Assembly: GCF_030272695.1 (NCBI RefSeq)
Contig: NZ_JARFYN010000003.1
Coordinates: 1-64,000, forward strand
Source: Martinezella calliandrae
Lineage (GTDB): Bacteria > Pseudomonadota > Alphaproteobacteria > Rhizobiales > Rhizobiaceae
Length of the DNA stretch: 64,000 nt
Reading direction: 5' to 3'
In this document: positions 48,556 through 57,399 of the stretch, one piece after another
Layout: each line of letters opens with the position of its first letter
How positions within the stretch are numbered: the first letter of the stretch is position 1
Position numbers and translations under genes: made by a program
The notes under the pieces: model-generated
Told to the model about the DNA's origin: nothing
Seen by the model: only the letters and a program-made list of their open reading frames with translations
Database searches by the model: none

Positions 48556-49454
48556 AGGAGAGTCAGTAGCCGTCCATCGATCGCCGCAAGACCGACCGCG
48601 ATCATCGCCATGCCGATAAAGTGCTTCGGCTGCAATTGTTCGCGGAGGATCAGCGCGCCGAGCAGGATGGCGCTGACAGGGATGAGGAAGGTGACCAGCA
48701 TCAGGTTGGTGGCACCTGCCGTCGCCAGGATGCGGAAGAATAGGACATAGGCCACTGCGGTCGAGAGGATCGCAAGGCCGGCCAGTGCCATCCAAGTTTC
48801 CAGCGAAGGCATGCTGAGCGTCCAGGGATGGTCCACGAAAAGGGCAACCGGCAGCAGCAAGATGGTGGAAGCCGTTACCTGCCCGGCCGCGGGGATGATG
48901 GGTGCGAGACCCATGCGACGGAAGCGGCGCCCATAAATGCCAGCGAGCGAATAGGAGAAGGCGGCGCCCAGCACAGCAAGCTGCGCCAGCACGTTCGAGC
49001 CGAGGCTGCTTAGGACCGACGGGCCGATCATCAGTGCGACACCGGCAAAACCGACGGCAACGCCGATTAGGCGATTGCCGGTCATTTTCTCGTCCGTCGT
49101 CACGAAATGCGCCACCACGACGGCGAAAAGCGGGGTCGTCGCATTGAGAATGGAGGCCAGGCCGCTGGCGATATGCGTCTGGCCCCACACGATCAGCAAG
49201 AAGGGAACGGCATTGTTGAGGACACCCATCCCAAAAAAGGCGGCCCAGGTCTGACCGTCGCGCGGCATCGCCTGCCCGGTCATCCGGACGATGGCATGCA
49301 ATGCTATTGCCGCCAAGGCGACGCGCGCGGCGACGATGGTGAAGAGCGGCAGCTCGTGTACCAGGATGCCGTTGAACAGAAACGAGCCGCCCCAGAGGAT
49401 CGACAATCCGAACAGCATGCCCCATTCCGCCGCGCCCATTGATTTCTGCGCCAT
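48528..49454 (-). CDS. DMT superfamily (EamA) transporter
   Basis: This 308-residue protein has ten membrane segments in two EamA repeats (the first from LSILWGGSFLFNGILV, the second around LGAAFSYSLAGIYG). The substrate is unknown; relatives export amino acids or other metabolites. The last residues, TLLPLRGRVGT, are encoded by an intergenic repeat (see 48440-48555), suggesting the original stop was replaced. It is divergent from the LysR gene, which could regulate it. Confidence 0.9.
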   Translation of the reverse strand: MAQKSMGAAEWGMLFGLSILWGGSFLFNGILVHELPLFTIVAARVALAAIALHAIVRMTGQAMPRDGQTWAAFFGMGVLNNAVPFLLIVWGQTHIASGLASILNATTPLFAVVVAHFVTTDEKMTGNRLIGVAVGFAGVALMIGPSVLSSLGSNVLAQLAVLGAAFSYSLAGIYGRRFRRMGLAPIIPAAGQVTASTILLLPVALFVDHPWTLSMPSLETWMALAGLAILSTAVAYVLFFRILATAGATNLMLVTFLIPVSAILLGALILREQLQPKHFIGMAMIAVGLAAIDGRLLTLLPLRGRVGT

Positions 49455-49610
49455 GGCGATATCTCCTGTTTTTCAAGCTATTAGCGTGGCTCGATCGCTG
49501 AGAGGATCCACTTTCTTGTCAACCACCGAGATTGATGGAATAATCTCGCGATTGTAAGGCTCTTTCAAACGAGTCTTTTACGCCCAATCGTTTAGCTGAA
49601 CTCAATCGTT

Positions 49611-50495
49611 ATGGATCAATTGCCTTCCCTTTTGGCGCTGCGCGCCTTCGAAGCCTCCGCACGGCATCTGAGCATGACGACCGCCGCCAGAGAGCTGCAT
49701 GTGACGCCCGGCGCGGTCAGCCTGCAGGTGCGCGATCTTGAGACCACGCTCGGTGTGCGGCTTTTCGACCGCCGTGCGCGCGGTCTCACCTTGACGGCTG
49801 ACGGCGCGGATTATTTCGCGACGCTGCGCACCGCCTTCCGACTGGTGCGAGAGGCGACGGCCGCACTGACGATGCGGGCGCGGGACACGGTTCTCACCGT
49901 CACCTGCACCGCCGGCTTCGCCACGCATTGGCTGGTGCCGCGGCTGATGCGTTTCGAACAGGCGTATCCCGAGATCGATCTGCGGATCAGCGCCTCCCAC
50001 AGGATGATGGATTTTCAGCGCGATGGTATCGACATCGCCATTCGCCATGGGCTCGGCGGCTATGAGGGACTATCGAGCGAACGGTTGCTCGATGACGAAT
50101 ATGTTCCGGTCTGCACGCGTGAGGTCGCCGCCACTCTCGGTCCCTCACCCACGGCAGACGCGCTGGCCGGCCTGATCCTGATTCATGATGTCTACCGGCG
50201 CGACTGGCAACTCTGGCTGGAGGCGGCGGGCGCCACAAAGGTCGACGCCACGCGAGGACCGATCTTCACTGACGGCACCGGCGCTTATCATGCCATGAAG
50301 GCGGGACTCGGCATGGCGCTGATGCGGCGCTCCTTCATCGAAAAGGAATTGGCTGACGGCACGATTGTCGCGCCCTTCCCGTTGGGGCTTGCCAGCGCGC
50401 TGGCCTATCATCTTGTCTATCCGCCGACCGCTCTGGAGCGACCGGCCGTGGCCGCCTTCCGTGCCTGGCTGCTTTCAGAGGTCCCGCATGCTTAG
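49611..50495 (+). CDS. LysR family transcriptional regulator (GcvA-like)
   Basis: This 294-residue activator or repressor has a winged HTH at about residues 6-65 (LRAFEASARHLSMTTAARELHVT in parts: AFEASARHLSMTTAARELHV, then GAVSLQVRDLE) and a type-2 periplasmic-binding fold effector domain. It resembles the GcvA subgroup of LTTRs. The divergent EamA transporter gene, 156 bases away, is the most likely target by the usual LysR arrangement. The effector is unknown. Confidence 0.9.
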   Translation: MDQLPSLLALRAFEASARHLSMTTAARELHVTPGAVSLQVRDLETTLGVRLFDRRARGLTLTADGADYFATLRTAFRLVREATAALTMRARDTVLTVTCTAGFATHWLVPRLMRFEQAYPEIDLRISASHRMMDFQRDGIDIAIRHGLGGYEGLSSERLLDDEYVPVCTREVAATLGPSPTADALAGLILIHDVYRRDWQLWLEAAGATKVDATRGPIFTDGTGAYHAMKAGLGMALMRRSFIEKELADGTIVAPFPLGLASALAYHLVYPPTALERPAVAAFRAWLLSEVPHA

Positions 50496-50512
50496 CCCCA
50501 TAGGGGAACGCA

Positions 50513-51595
50513 TCATCCGTGATGGGTAATGCCGCCCTTGAACAGGCTGCCAGTCCGCGTCTCCAGAAATGTGTCGAGCGGGATATGCTCCTGGTGCAAG
50601 AAGCCGGTCGAAAGCAAGCGACCGGCGCGTACAAGCTCGATAACGGCGACAACCGAAGCCGAAGTGGTCCAGGAAATTGCGGTGCGGCTCTCGCCGGCAA
50701 TGTCGATCGGATAATAGGCTCGTACGAATTCCCGCCGGCGCATGTTGCCGTTGATCGTACCTTCAGCCGAGACATGGACATAGACGACGTCGTCATCGAC
50801 CGGCGGTTTCGCGTCGGTAAGGATCTCTCCGGCGAGCTGACGGCGGTCGCGCATCAGCAGTTCATGGAAGAAAAAATTCATCAATTCCATATGGCCGGGA
50901 TAGCGCATCGTTTTGTAATCGAGGTTTTCCACCCGGCTGAGCATGGTGCTGCACATGGTTCCGAGACCGCCCGAGGTGGTGAAGGCTTCAAGCTTAACGC
51001 CGTTCACATAAAGCGTCTCGTGCCATTCCATTGGCGAGACCAGCTTGCGCACACCGCCCTCGATGACTTCGCAGTCGTTCAGATATTCGTTGACTACACC
51101 TTCCGGCGACCAGTTGAACGCATAACCCAACAGCCCGGTCGGATTCTGCGGCAATGCACCGACGCGCATGCGGATCGAGCGGCAGCGATCGAAGACGTCG
51201 GCAAGGCTCGCACCGACAATACCGACGAAACCGGGCGCCAGGCCGCATTGAGGCGCCATCAGGCCACGGGCGCTCCTTGCAAGGTCGATAATGCCGTTCG
51301 TGGTCGGCACATCCTCGGTCAAGTCGAAGTAATGAATGCCGGCGCCATGGGCCAGGCGCGCCAGTTCGGCATTCAGATGAAACGGCAGGCAGGAGAGTAC
51401 GGCGTCAACACGGGAAAAGAGATTGGCGATCAATGCCGGATCGCAGACATTGCCCGCCTCGCAGGCGAAAGGCAGTGCCTCCGCAGGCAAACGGGCATCG
51501 ACACCAATGACGGCAAAATCGCTTTCATGCAGCAATGTGGCGGCGAGCCGCCCGACCTTGCCGAGGCCGAGTACGGCAATCCTGTCAAAACCCAT
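50513..51595 (-). CDS. Saccharopine dehydrogenase-like NAD(P)-binding protein
   Basis: This 360-residue protein begins with a Rossmann motif, RIAVLGLGKVGRLAATLLHE. It has LPFHLNAELARLAHGAG and DLTEDVP, typical of the saccharopine dehydrogenase/lysine metabolism superfamily. The exact substrate is unknown; homocysteine-type polyamine and lysine enzymes share the fold. I chose the ATG at 51595 because GGAGAGG lies six bases before it. The gene converges on the LysR gene, 17 bases apart. Confidence 0.84.
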   Translation of the reverse strand: MGFDRIAVLGLGKVGRLAATLLHESDFAVIGVDARLPAEALPFACEAGNVCDPALIANLFSRVDAVLSCLPFHLNAELARLAHGAGIHYFDLTEDVPTTNGIIDLARSARGLMAPQCGLAPGFVGIVGASLADVFDRCRSIRMRVGALPQNPTGLLGYAFNWSPEGVVNEYLNDCEVIEGGVRKLVSPMEWHETLYVNGVKLEAFTTSGGLGTMCSTMLSRVENLDYKTMRYPGHMELMNFFFHELLMRDRRQLAGEILTDAKPPVDDDVVYVHVSAEGTINGNMRRREFVRAYYPIDIAGESRTAISWTTSASVVAVIELVRAGRLLSTGFLHQEHIPLDTFLETRTGSLFKGGITHHG

Positions 51596-51679
51596 AGGCA
51601 TCCTCTCCGTTCGGTGCCCGGCCTCCTCAGACCGGTATCCGATTCTGTATTTCAGACACCTATAGAATAAAAACCGCAT

Positions 51680-51711
51680 AAATGAAAACGGCCGACAATG
51701 AAGCCGGCCGT
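51680..51711 (-). terminator. Rho-independent terminator of dnaA
   Basis: ACGGCCG (51688-51694) pairs with CGGCCGT (51705-51711) across ten bases, and the minus strand continues as TTTTCATTT. It lies 19 bases after the dnaA stop. Confidence 0.72.
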
Positions 51712-51730
51712 GGATAAAATGCGGATACGA

Positions 51731-53284
51731 TTATTCGTTGATCAGACGCTTCAAGAGCTCGATTTCATGCGACAGCTTGCTGTCGCCGGCGATCAGCTCC
51801 TCGATCTTGCGCACCGCATGCAGGACCGTCGTGTGGTCACGACCACCGAAGCGGCGGCCGATCTCCGGGAAGGAGCGCGGCGTCAGCGTCTTCGACAGGT
51901 ACATGGCGATCTGGCGCGGCTTGACGATGACGCGGGTGCGGCGGTTGGAGACCAGTTCCTGGCGCGAGACATTGTAATGGCGTGCCACGATACGTTGGAT
52001 GTCCTCGATGCGCACACGGCGCGGTTCGCCCGAGCCGACTAGATGGGCAAGCAGCTCGTCGACGCGCTCAACCGTCAGGTTGGGCTCGAAAGAGCGGCGG
52101 AAGATTAGTTGATTGAAAGCGCCCTCGAGCTCGCGGCCGCTTGCCGTCACATTGCGAGCGACATGCGAGAGCAGTTCGGTCGGAATGTCCAGCGACGGAT
52201 CATCCTGACGGGCGGCATCCAGACGACGCTTGAGGATTTCGAGACGCATTTCGTAGTCCGGAGCCTCGACTTCGATGGCAACACCGCCCTGAAGACGCGA
52301 GCGCACGCGCGGATCCAGCGATTCCAGCTCCCAGGGCGCGCGGTCGGCCGCGACGACGACCTGCTTAGCGCTGTCGAGCAGCATGTTGAGCAGGTGGCAG
52401 AATTCGTGCTGGATCATCTTGCCCTGCAGGAACTGCATGTCGTCGATGATCAGAAGATCGATATTGCGCAGCGAGTCCTTCAAGGTCAGCGCATCATTGT
52501 CACGAATGGCGGTGGCGAAGCGCCACATGAAATATTCCGCCGTCAGATAGACGACGCGCAGCGCACGCGGGTTCTGCACGGCGGCATTGGCGATGGCCTG
52601 CAAGAGGTGCGTTTTGCCCAGCCCGACCGTGGCGTGGACGAAGAGCGGATTGAACCGGACGGCGCCGGAGCCGGCTTCGGCAATGGTCTTGGCGGCGGCG
52701 AGGCCGACGCGGTTCGAGCTGCCTTCCACGAAGGTATCGAAAGTGAAGCGAGAATCGAGCGGCGAGCCGAACAGCGGCGCGCCCGTGGCCGCCGGTCGAG
52801 CGGCAACCGCCGCACTGACCGTTTGAGCAACGACCTGACCAGCCGGCTGGGCGACAGGGCGTCGGATTGGCGCCACCGAAGCCGCGTCAGGAACGGCCAC
52901 CTGCTCATCCGCACAGGGCTTCGCACCCGGCCGGGTCGCCGTGCGTACCAGAATTTCAACCTTCAGGATTTCAGCATCTTCTGCCTGGAACAGGCTGGTG
53001 ATCAGATCGAGATAACGGTTGTTGATCCAGGATTTCAGAAAGGTCGTCGGAACAGTCAGACGAACGACGCTCTTCGATACCGAATGCAGCTTAAGCCGTG
53101 CAAACCAGCTGGCATATACATCCGGACCGACCTGGGCCTTCAAGCGCGCGCTAACACGCTCGAACAACACGTTATGCTTCATGTCTCCCTTTTCCCCCGC
53201 CGCTTCAAGGCAAACCGTACTGAACGCCTGCTGTGCATGGTCCCCATTTTCAAATGCACCCGTCGTTCTCGTAATCATCTGCAT
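51731..53284 (-). CDS. dnaA: Chromosomal replication initiator protein DnaA
   Basis: This 517-residue AAA+ protein has four domains. Domain I is at the N-terminus ([20 protein letters not shown]), and a variable Ala/Val/Pro-rich linker spans about residues 115-180. The ATPase core has Walker [14 protein letters not shown] and Walker [13 protein letters not shown]. Domain IV's DNA-binding helix-turn-helix contains [19 protein letters not shown]. Several in-frame starts exist; I took ATG at 53284, and the frame opens with GTG at 53299. The long upstream region (53285-54164) carries clustered GANTC sites. Confidence 0.97.
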   Translation of the reverse strand: MQMITRTTGAFENGDHAQQAFSTVCLEAAGEKGDMKHNVLFERVSARLKAQVGPDVYASWFARLKLHSVSKSVVRLTVPTTFLKSWINNRYLDLITSLFQAEDAEILKVEILVRTATRPGAKPCADEQVAVPDAASVAPIRRPVAQPAGQVVAQTVSAAVAARPAATGAPLFGSPLDSRFTFDTFVEGSSNRVGLAAAKTIAEAGSGAVRFNPLFVHATVGLGKTHLLQAIANAAVQNPRALRVVYLTAEYFMWRFATAIRDNDALTLKDSLRNIDLLIIDDMQFLQGKMIQHEFCHLLNMLLDSAKQVVVAADRAPWELESLDPRVRSRLQGGVAIEVEAPDYEMRLEILKRRLDAARQDDPSLDIPTELLSHVARNVTASGRELEGAFNQLIFRRSFEPNLTVERVDELLAHLVGSGEPRRVRIEDIQRIVARHYNVSRQELVSNRRTRVIVKPRQIAMYLSKTLTPRSFPEIGRRFGGRDHTTVLHAVRKIEELIAGDSKLSHEIELLKRLINE

Positions 53285-53832
53285 AATGCCGCCTTCCACA
53301 GTCTCTTTTTATAGGACGGAAATTAGATATTACCGCCGCCCTTAGGTCTACGCCATGGCATAACGGTCGCGCTCGTTGCTGGGAGCTCGCCGCATACCGG
53401 TTCATCAGCCTGGTCCCGCCAAATGGACCTTATGCGAAACACCTGTGCGAAAACTGCTCATCGAGCGGCTTTCGCCTCGGCGCCTGCATCTGGAGCAGTC
53501 GCTCGGTCCTCGTACTCCGACCGACTGCCCCAAACGGCTGTCAATTTTTCTCCCCTCCCCACAGCCACTCTTGGGACTTAGGCTGCAAAGAGCAGACAAG
53601 TTTCCTCGTTCCGCAGGCGTTATCGCCTGTGGCCTTAACTCGTCAACTGTTTGAAAAAACGGAACTGAACCGCTCCGTCACAAGGAACAAAAAACCACCC
53701 TCACTGCCGTTAGTGGCAGTGCTTGCAAAAGCCGTTTCAGATGATATCCGCGCCCCTTGTTGGAAGCCATTTAGGCAGGATCGCATGCAGAGATCAACGA
53801 TGAATTTTACACAAAATTAAGAGGCGGTCCTT

Positions 53833-53959
53833 GACTCTGGAAGCCGTTTTTGAGTGTCACAACCCCGTCAAAAAAGAATCGCTTTTGAATCAAGGAGATT
53901 CGCGTTCAGCGCGATTCACACAGGTTTGAAAACAAAAAAAATAAAAAATCCCTTGACTC
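53833..53959. promoter_or_regulatory. Cluster of six GANTC (CcrM) methylation sites
   Basis: GANTC occurs at 53833, 53876, 53887, 53897, 53913 and 53955, with a seventh at 54102. Chance predicts about one per 256 bases. CcrM methylates this site in alphaproteobacteria, and methylation state controls dnaA transcription in Caulobacter. The function here is inferred from site density and position. Confidence 0.55.
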
Positions 53960-53998
53960 ACTCGGGAGCCTGCAGCACGTCACGCAGATCACCCAACA

Positions 53999-54058
53999 TT
54001 ATGGCATCCTGCCATAACTATTTGTTTTTAAACAAACATTTCTGTCACTTCAGTGACA
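53999..54058. repeat. Three consecutive inverted repeats
   Basis: Arm pairs are TTATGGCA-tcc-TGCCATAA (53999-54017), TTTGTTT-tta-AACAAA (54021-54036) and TGTCACT-tc-AGTGACA (54043-54058). Arms are perfect apart from the middle one, which has one unpaired base. Together they occupy 60 bases between the GANTC cluster and the rpsT terminator. They could be operators for dnaA or rpsT, or structured RNA. Confidence 0.5.
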
Positions 54059-54107
54059 TGATCAGCCGGCTACATTTTAACGATACGGGTCGATTTTGAC
54101 AGAATCC

Positions 54108-54133
54108 AAAAAGCCCGGCGCAAGGGCCGGGCT
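54108..54133 (-). terminator. Rho-independent terminator of rpsT
   Basis: AGCCCGGC (54112-54119) pairs with GCCGGGCT (54126-54133) across a 6-base loop. On the minus strand it ends in TTTTTGG. It lies 31 bases past the rpsT stop. Confidence 0.85.
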
Positions 54134-54164
54134 CAAGTTTAACGATCAAATCGTTAAGGAAAAA

Positions 54165-54440
54165 TTACGCCGTCGGAGCCGAAAGCGCCTTCACACGCTT
54201 GGCAAGACGCGAGACCTTGCGGGAAGCGGTGTTGGCATGCAGGACGCCCTTGGTGGCAGCGCGAGCCAGTTCCGGCTGCGCAACTAGGAAGGCTTCCCTC
54301 GCACGATCCGCATCACCCGATGCGATGGCTTCTTCAACCTGGCGGACGAAGGTGCGAACGCGCGAGCGACGAGCCTTGTTGACTTCGGTGCGGCGGGCGA
54401 TCTTGCGGGTCGCTTTTTTCGCCGAGCTGGTATTGGCCAT
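54165..54440 (-). CDS. rpsT: 30S ribosomal protein S20
   Basis: This 91-residue, very basic, helical protein binds 16S rRNA. It has [20 protein letters not shown] at the start and [20 protein letters not shown] at the end, both typical for alphaproteobacterial S20. The gene is monocistronic, with its own terminator, and sits between dnaA and an enoyl-CoA hydratase gene. Confidence 0.97.
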   Translation of the reverse strand: MANTSSAKKATRKIARRTEVNKARRSRVRTFVRQVEEAIASGDADRAREAFLVAQPELARAATKGVLHANTASRKVSRLAKRVKALSAPTA

Positions 54441-54632
54441 GTATGCCTCTCTTAGAATTCGAACATAACTCCGTCAATGCAGCGCGGACCTTGCGGCCTC
54501 TTCATCCAGCAATACGGGAGCAATTGCGGAAAACCAGATCGGCTTTCCAAACTGTGGCGGGCATATAACCGGAATGAGCGGCGGCGTCAACGCGGATTCT
54601 CACGGAACCCGCGCAATTCCAGAATCTCGCTT

Positions 54633-55406
54633 TCACCTGTTCTTGAAGACAGGTTTGCGCTTTTCGATGAAGGCGGCCATGCCTTCTTTCTGATCCTCGG
54701 TGGCAAACAGGCTATGGAAAAGCCGGCGCTCGAAGCGCAGGCCTTCTTCCAAACTCGTCTCCAGTGCCCGGCTGACCGCCTCCTTGGCCATCAACACCGA
54801 GGGACGCGACAGCGAGGCGATCTTGGCCGCGGCGGCCAGCGCCTCTTCGATGAGCTTGTCGGCCGGCACGACGCGTGACACCAGGCCGGAACGCTCCGCT
54901 TCGGCGGCATCCATCATCCGGCCCGTCAACACTAGATCCATCGCCTTCGCTTTGCCGACGGCGCGCGTCAGGCGTTGCGAGCCGCCCATGCCAGGGATAA
55001 TACCGAGCGTGATCTCAGGTTGACCGAATTTTGCGGTATCGGCGGCAATGATGAAATCGCACATCATGGCAAGCTCGCAGCCGCCACCGAGCGCAAAGCC
55101 GCTGACAGCGGCAATGACGGGCTTGCGTGCTTTGGCGATTTCGTCCCAGCCGCTGATGAAATCGCTTTTGTAGACATCGGCGAAATCGAGCGGTTGCATT
55201 TCCTTGATGTCGGCGCCGGCGGCAAAGGCCTTCTCCGAACCGGTCAGTACGATTGCGCCAATCGCCTCGTCGACATGAAAGGCGCCGTAGGCCAGCTTCA
55301 ATTCGGCGAGCACAGTCGAATTCAGCGCATTCAGCGCCTGGGGCCGGTTGAGCCTGATGAGACCGACAGGCCCATGCGTTTCGACGATCAAGGTTTCATA
55401 AGCCAT
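54633..55406 (-). CDS. Enoyl-CoA hydratase (crotonase family)
   Basis: This 257-residue enzyme hydrates trans-2-enoyl-CoA in fatty-acid or related acyl-CoA oxidation. The oxyanion-hole residues are in [10 protein letters not shown] and [14 protein letters not shown]. Both catalytic Glu residues are kept, in GGGCELAM and [10 protein letters not shown]. No other beta-oxidation gene is nearby, so its pathway is open. It follows mutM by 17 bases on the same strand. Confidence 0.94.
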   Translation of the reverse strand: MAYETLIVETHGPVGLIRLNRPQALNALNSTVLAELKLAYGAFHVDEAIGAIVLTGSEKAFAAGADIKEMQPLDFADVYKSDFISGWDEIAKARKPVIAAVSGFALGGGCELAMMCDFIIAADTAKFGQPEITLGIIPGMGGSQRLTRAVGKAKAMDLVLTGRMMDAAEAERSGLVSRVVPADKLIEEALAAAAKIASLSRPSVLMAKEAVSRALETSLEEGLRFERRLFHSLFATEDQKEGMAAFIEKRKPVFKNR

Positions 55407-55423
55407 TTGTCTCTCCCTTCACA

Positions 55424-56314
55424 TTAGTTCTGGCAGGAGGCGCAGAAAAAGGACGAGCGCCCCGCCTGGACGATGCGGGCGACCGTACCGCCGCAGCCGG
55501 GCGTGCTGCAAGGCTCTGTCTCTCGGTCGTAGACGGAAAAGGAATGCTGGAAATAGCCGAGCGAACCATCCGTCTGGATATGGTCACGCAAGGACGATCC
55601 CCCGGCGGCGATCGCATCGGCGATAACCTCGCGGATCGCACCGACCAGCCTCGGCAATTCCTCCTTCGGCTTGCCGGCTTCGGTCACCAAAGTCCCGGCG
55701 GCGCGCAGCGGCGATAGATGCGAACGCCACAGCGCCTCGCACACATAGATATTGCCTAGGCCGGCGATATTCTTCTGGTCGAGCAGCGCGCTCTTTAACG
55801 GCTGTGCCTTGCCCGCGAACCGTTCGGCCAGATAGTCGGCACTCAATTCATTGCCGGTCGGCTCGGGGCCGAGATCGCGAAAGGACGGGTGGCTGGCGAG
55901 ATCCGCACGCCGGGCGATATCCATGAAGCCGAAGCGGCGCGGATCATTGTAAATGACGCGCGTATCGCCGCCGGCGCCCTTCAAATGAAAGACGACGTGA
56001 TCATGCTTCTCGTCCTTGGAGCGCGGATGATGGAATTCACCGGGTGTATTAGCAGCCGTTTCATTCTCGACGCGGAACGAGCCGGACATGCCGAGATGCG
56101 ATATGATCGTCATGCCGTCGTCGAGATCGATCAGAAGATATTTCGCGCGTCGCGACAGCGACGTGATGCCGCGGCCGGAAACCAGGCGCGAAAACTCAAG
56201 CGGGAAGGGAAAGCGCAAGTCGTTGCGGCGCAACTCCAGTTCGGCAAGCAGCGCGCCTTCCATCGAAGGCGCAAGCCCGCGCCGGACGGTTTCGACCTCT
56301 GGTAATTCCGGCAT
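55424..56314 (-). CDS. mutM: Formamidopyrimidine-DNA glycosylase
   Basis: This 296-residue bifunctional glycosylase/AP lyase removes 8-oxoguanine and Fapy lesions. The N-terminal [13 protein letters not shown] carries the catalytic Pro and Glu. [13 protein letters not shown] provides the H2TH region, and a four-Cys zinc finger ([13 protein letters not shown]) closes the protein. The length is normal. It is divergent from ubiE across 246 bases. Confidence 0.97.
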   Translation of the reverse strand: MPELPEVETVRRGLAPSMEGALLAELELRRNDLRFPFPLEFSRLVSGRGITSLSRRAKYLLIDLDDGMTIISHLGMSGSFRVENETAANTPGEFHHPRSKDEKHDHVVFHLKGAGGDTRVIYNDPRRFGFMDIARRADLASHPSFRDLGPEPTGNELSADYLAERFAGKAQPLKSALLDQKNIAGLGNIYVCEALWRSHLSPLRAAGTLVTEAGKPKEELPRLVGAIREVIADAIAAGGSSLRDHIQTDGSLGYFQHSFSVYDRETEPCSTPGCGGTVARIVQAGRSSFFCASCQN

Positions 56315-56560
56315 TGCTATCCATCTTTATGTTTCAACCGCTTATGATCTGAGCTATAGCCCAAGGCATTGCGGCCGGTGACCTGGCTCATGAGATAGCG
56401 TGGCAAACGCGATTTCGCTATGGTCCGCCGCTGATTACTGCATAATTCCTTAGATCGGAATCGATTTAAGAATAAAATTATGCAGCAGATTTAAAGTGCT
56501 ACAGCGACCTTTGCGTGTCACATGTGATGCGCGGCGCTCTAGTGTAACGGAGTTGAACTG

Positions 56561-57337
56561 ATGGCAGAAAGCCGCACCTCCGCCGAAGGCGGCATGGAAA
56601 CATCCTATGGCTTCCGCGAAGTGGCCGATGGCGAGAAGCAAAGCCTCGTCAACGAGGTCTTCCACAAGGTCGCCAAGCGCTACGACATCATGAACGACGT
56701 CATGTCCATGGGCCTGCACCGAGCCTGGAAGGACGCGATGATCGCTGCGCTCAATCCGCGCAAGGACCCTGCCTACAGGGTTCTCGACGTCGCCGGCGGC
56801 ACGGGCGACATCGCCTTCCGTATCGTCGAGGCCTCGGACCGGCTGGCACATGCGACCGTGCTCGACATCAACGGATCGATGCTTGCCGTCGGCGCCGAGC
56901 GCGCGGCGAAGAAGAAGCTTACCGACAACCTCACTTTCGTCGAAGCCAATGCCGAAGAACTGCCCTTCGAGCCCAATTCGTTCGACGCCTACACGATCGC
57001 CTTCGGCATCCGCAACGTGCCGCATATCGATGTGGCGCTGAAAGAAGCCTATCGTGTGCTGAAGCGCGGCGGCCGGCTGCTGGTGCTGGAATTTTCCGAA
57101 GTCGATCTGCCGCTGCTCGACCGTGTCTACGACGCCTGGTCCTTCAACGCCATTCCGAAGTTCGGCAAGGCGATCACCGGCGATGCCGAACCCTATCAGT
57201 ATCTGGTGGAATCGATCCGCAAGTTTCCGAACCAGCAGGATTTCGCGACAATGATCCGCGAGGGCGGCTTTTCGCGCGTGAGCTTTACCAACTATACCGG
57301 CGGTATCGCCGCCCTGCACTCCGGATGGAAGCTCTGA
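56561..57337 (+). CDS. ubiE: Ubiquinone/menaquinone methyltransferase
   Basis: This 258-residue SAM-dependent C-methyltransferase of ubiquinone synthesis has the UbiE signature [17 protein letters not shown] near residue 45. Motif I is [37 protein letters not shown] residues ([19 protein letters not shown]) lie in the middle. ubiB follows after 62 bases that contain a short repeat. Confidence 0.97.
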   Translation: MAESRTSAEGGMETSYGFREVADGEKQSLVNEVFHKVAKRYDIMNDVMSMGLHRAWKDAMIAALNPRKDPAYRVLDVAGGTGDIAFRIVEASDRLAHATVLDINGSMLAVGAERAAKKKLTDNLTFVEANAEELPFEPNSFDAYTIAFGIRNVPHIDVALKEAYRVLKRGGRLLVLEFSEVDLPLLDRVYDAWSFNAIPKFGKAITGDAEPYQYLVESIRKFPNQQDFATMIREGGFSRVSFTNYTGGIAALHSGWKL

Positions 57338-57338
57338 C

Positions 57339-57383
57339 GCATGATACCGAAAAATGTGAAGCGGTTTTCGGCTGGCATCAAGC
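57339..57383. repeat. Short palindromic rhizobial repeat between ubiE and ubiB
   Basis: CCGAAAA (57347-57353) pairs with TTTTCGG (57365-57371) around ATGTGAAGCGG. It is flanked by GCATGATA and CTGGCATCA, the decayed outer arms of a short element (GCATGAT...CCGAAAA...TTTTCGG) seen widely in rhizobial genomes. Confidence 0.6.
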
Positions 57384-57399
57384 GAGACCTTGAGACCTG

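Larger units (their letters stand above)
53285..54107. other. Long intergenic region upstream of dnaA (non-coding, AT-rich in its distal part)
   Basis: I see no convincing gene in this roughly 820-base stretch; the open frames are short and lack ribosome-binding sites. It contains a stem CAGGCG-ttat-CGCCTG at 53614-53629, clustered GANTC sites at 53833-53959, and a series of inverted repeats at 53999-54058. No DnaA box (TTATCCACA type) was seen, so I do not call it an origin. The dnaA promoter and a long leader are likely here, and a small RNA is possible. Confidence 0.6.

Noticed and set aside
53376..53820. Short open frames in the dnaA upstream region
   Set aside because: They lack ribosome-binding sites, conserved sequence or sensible codon use.
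53285..54164. Chromosomal origin next to dnaA
   Set aside because: No DnaA-box cluster was seen, and in rhizobia the origin is usually near hemE rather than dnaA.
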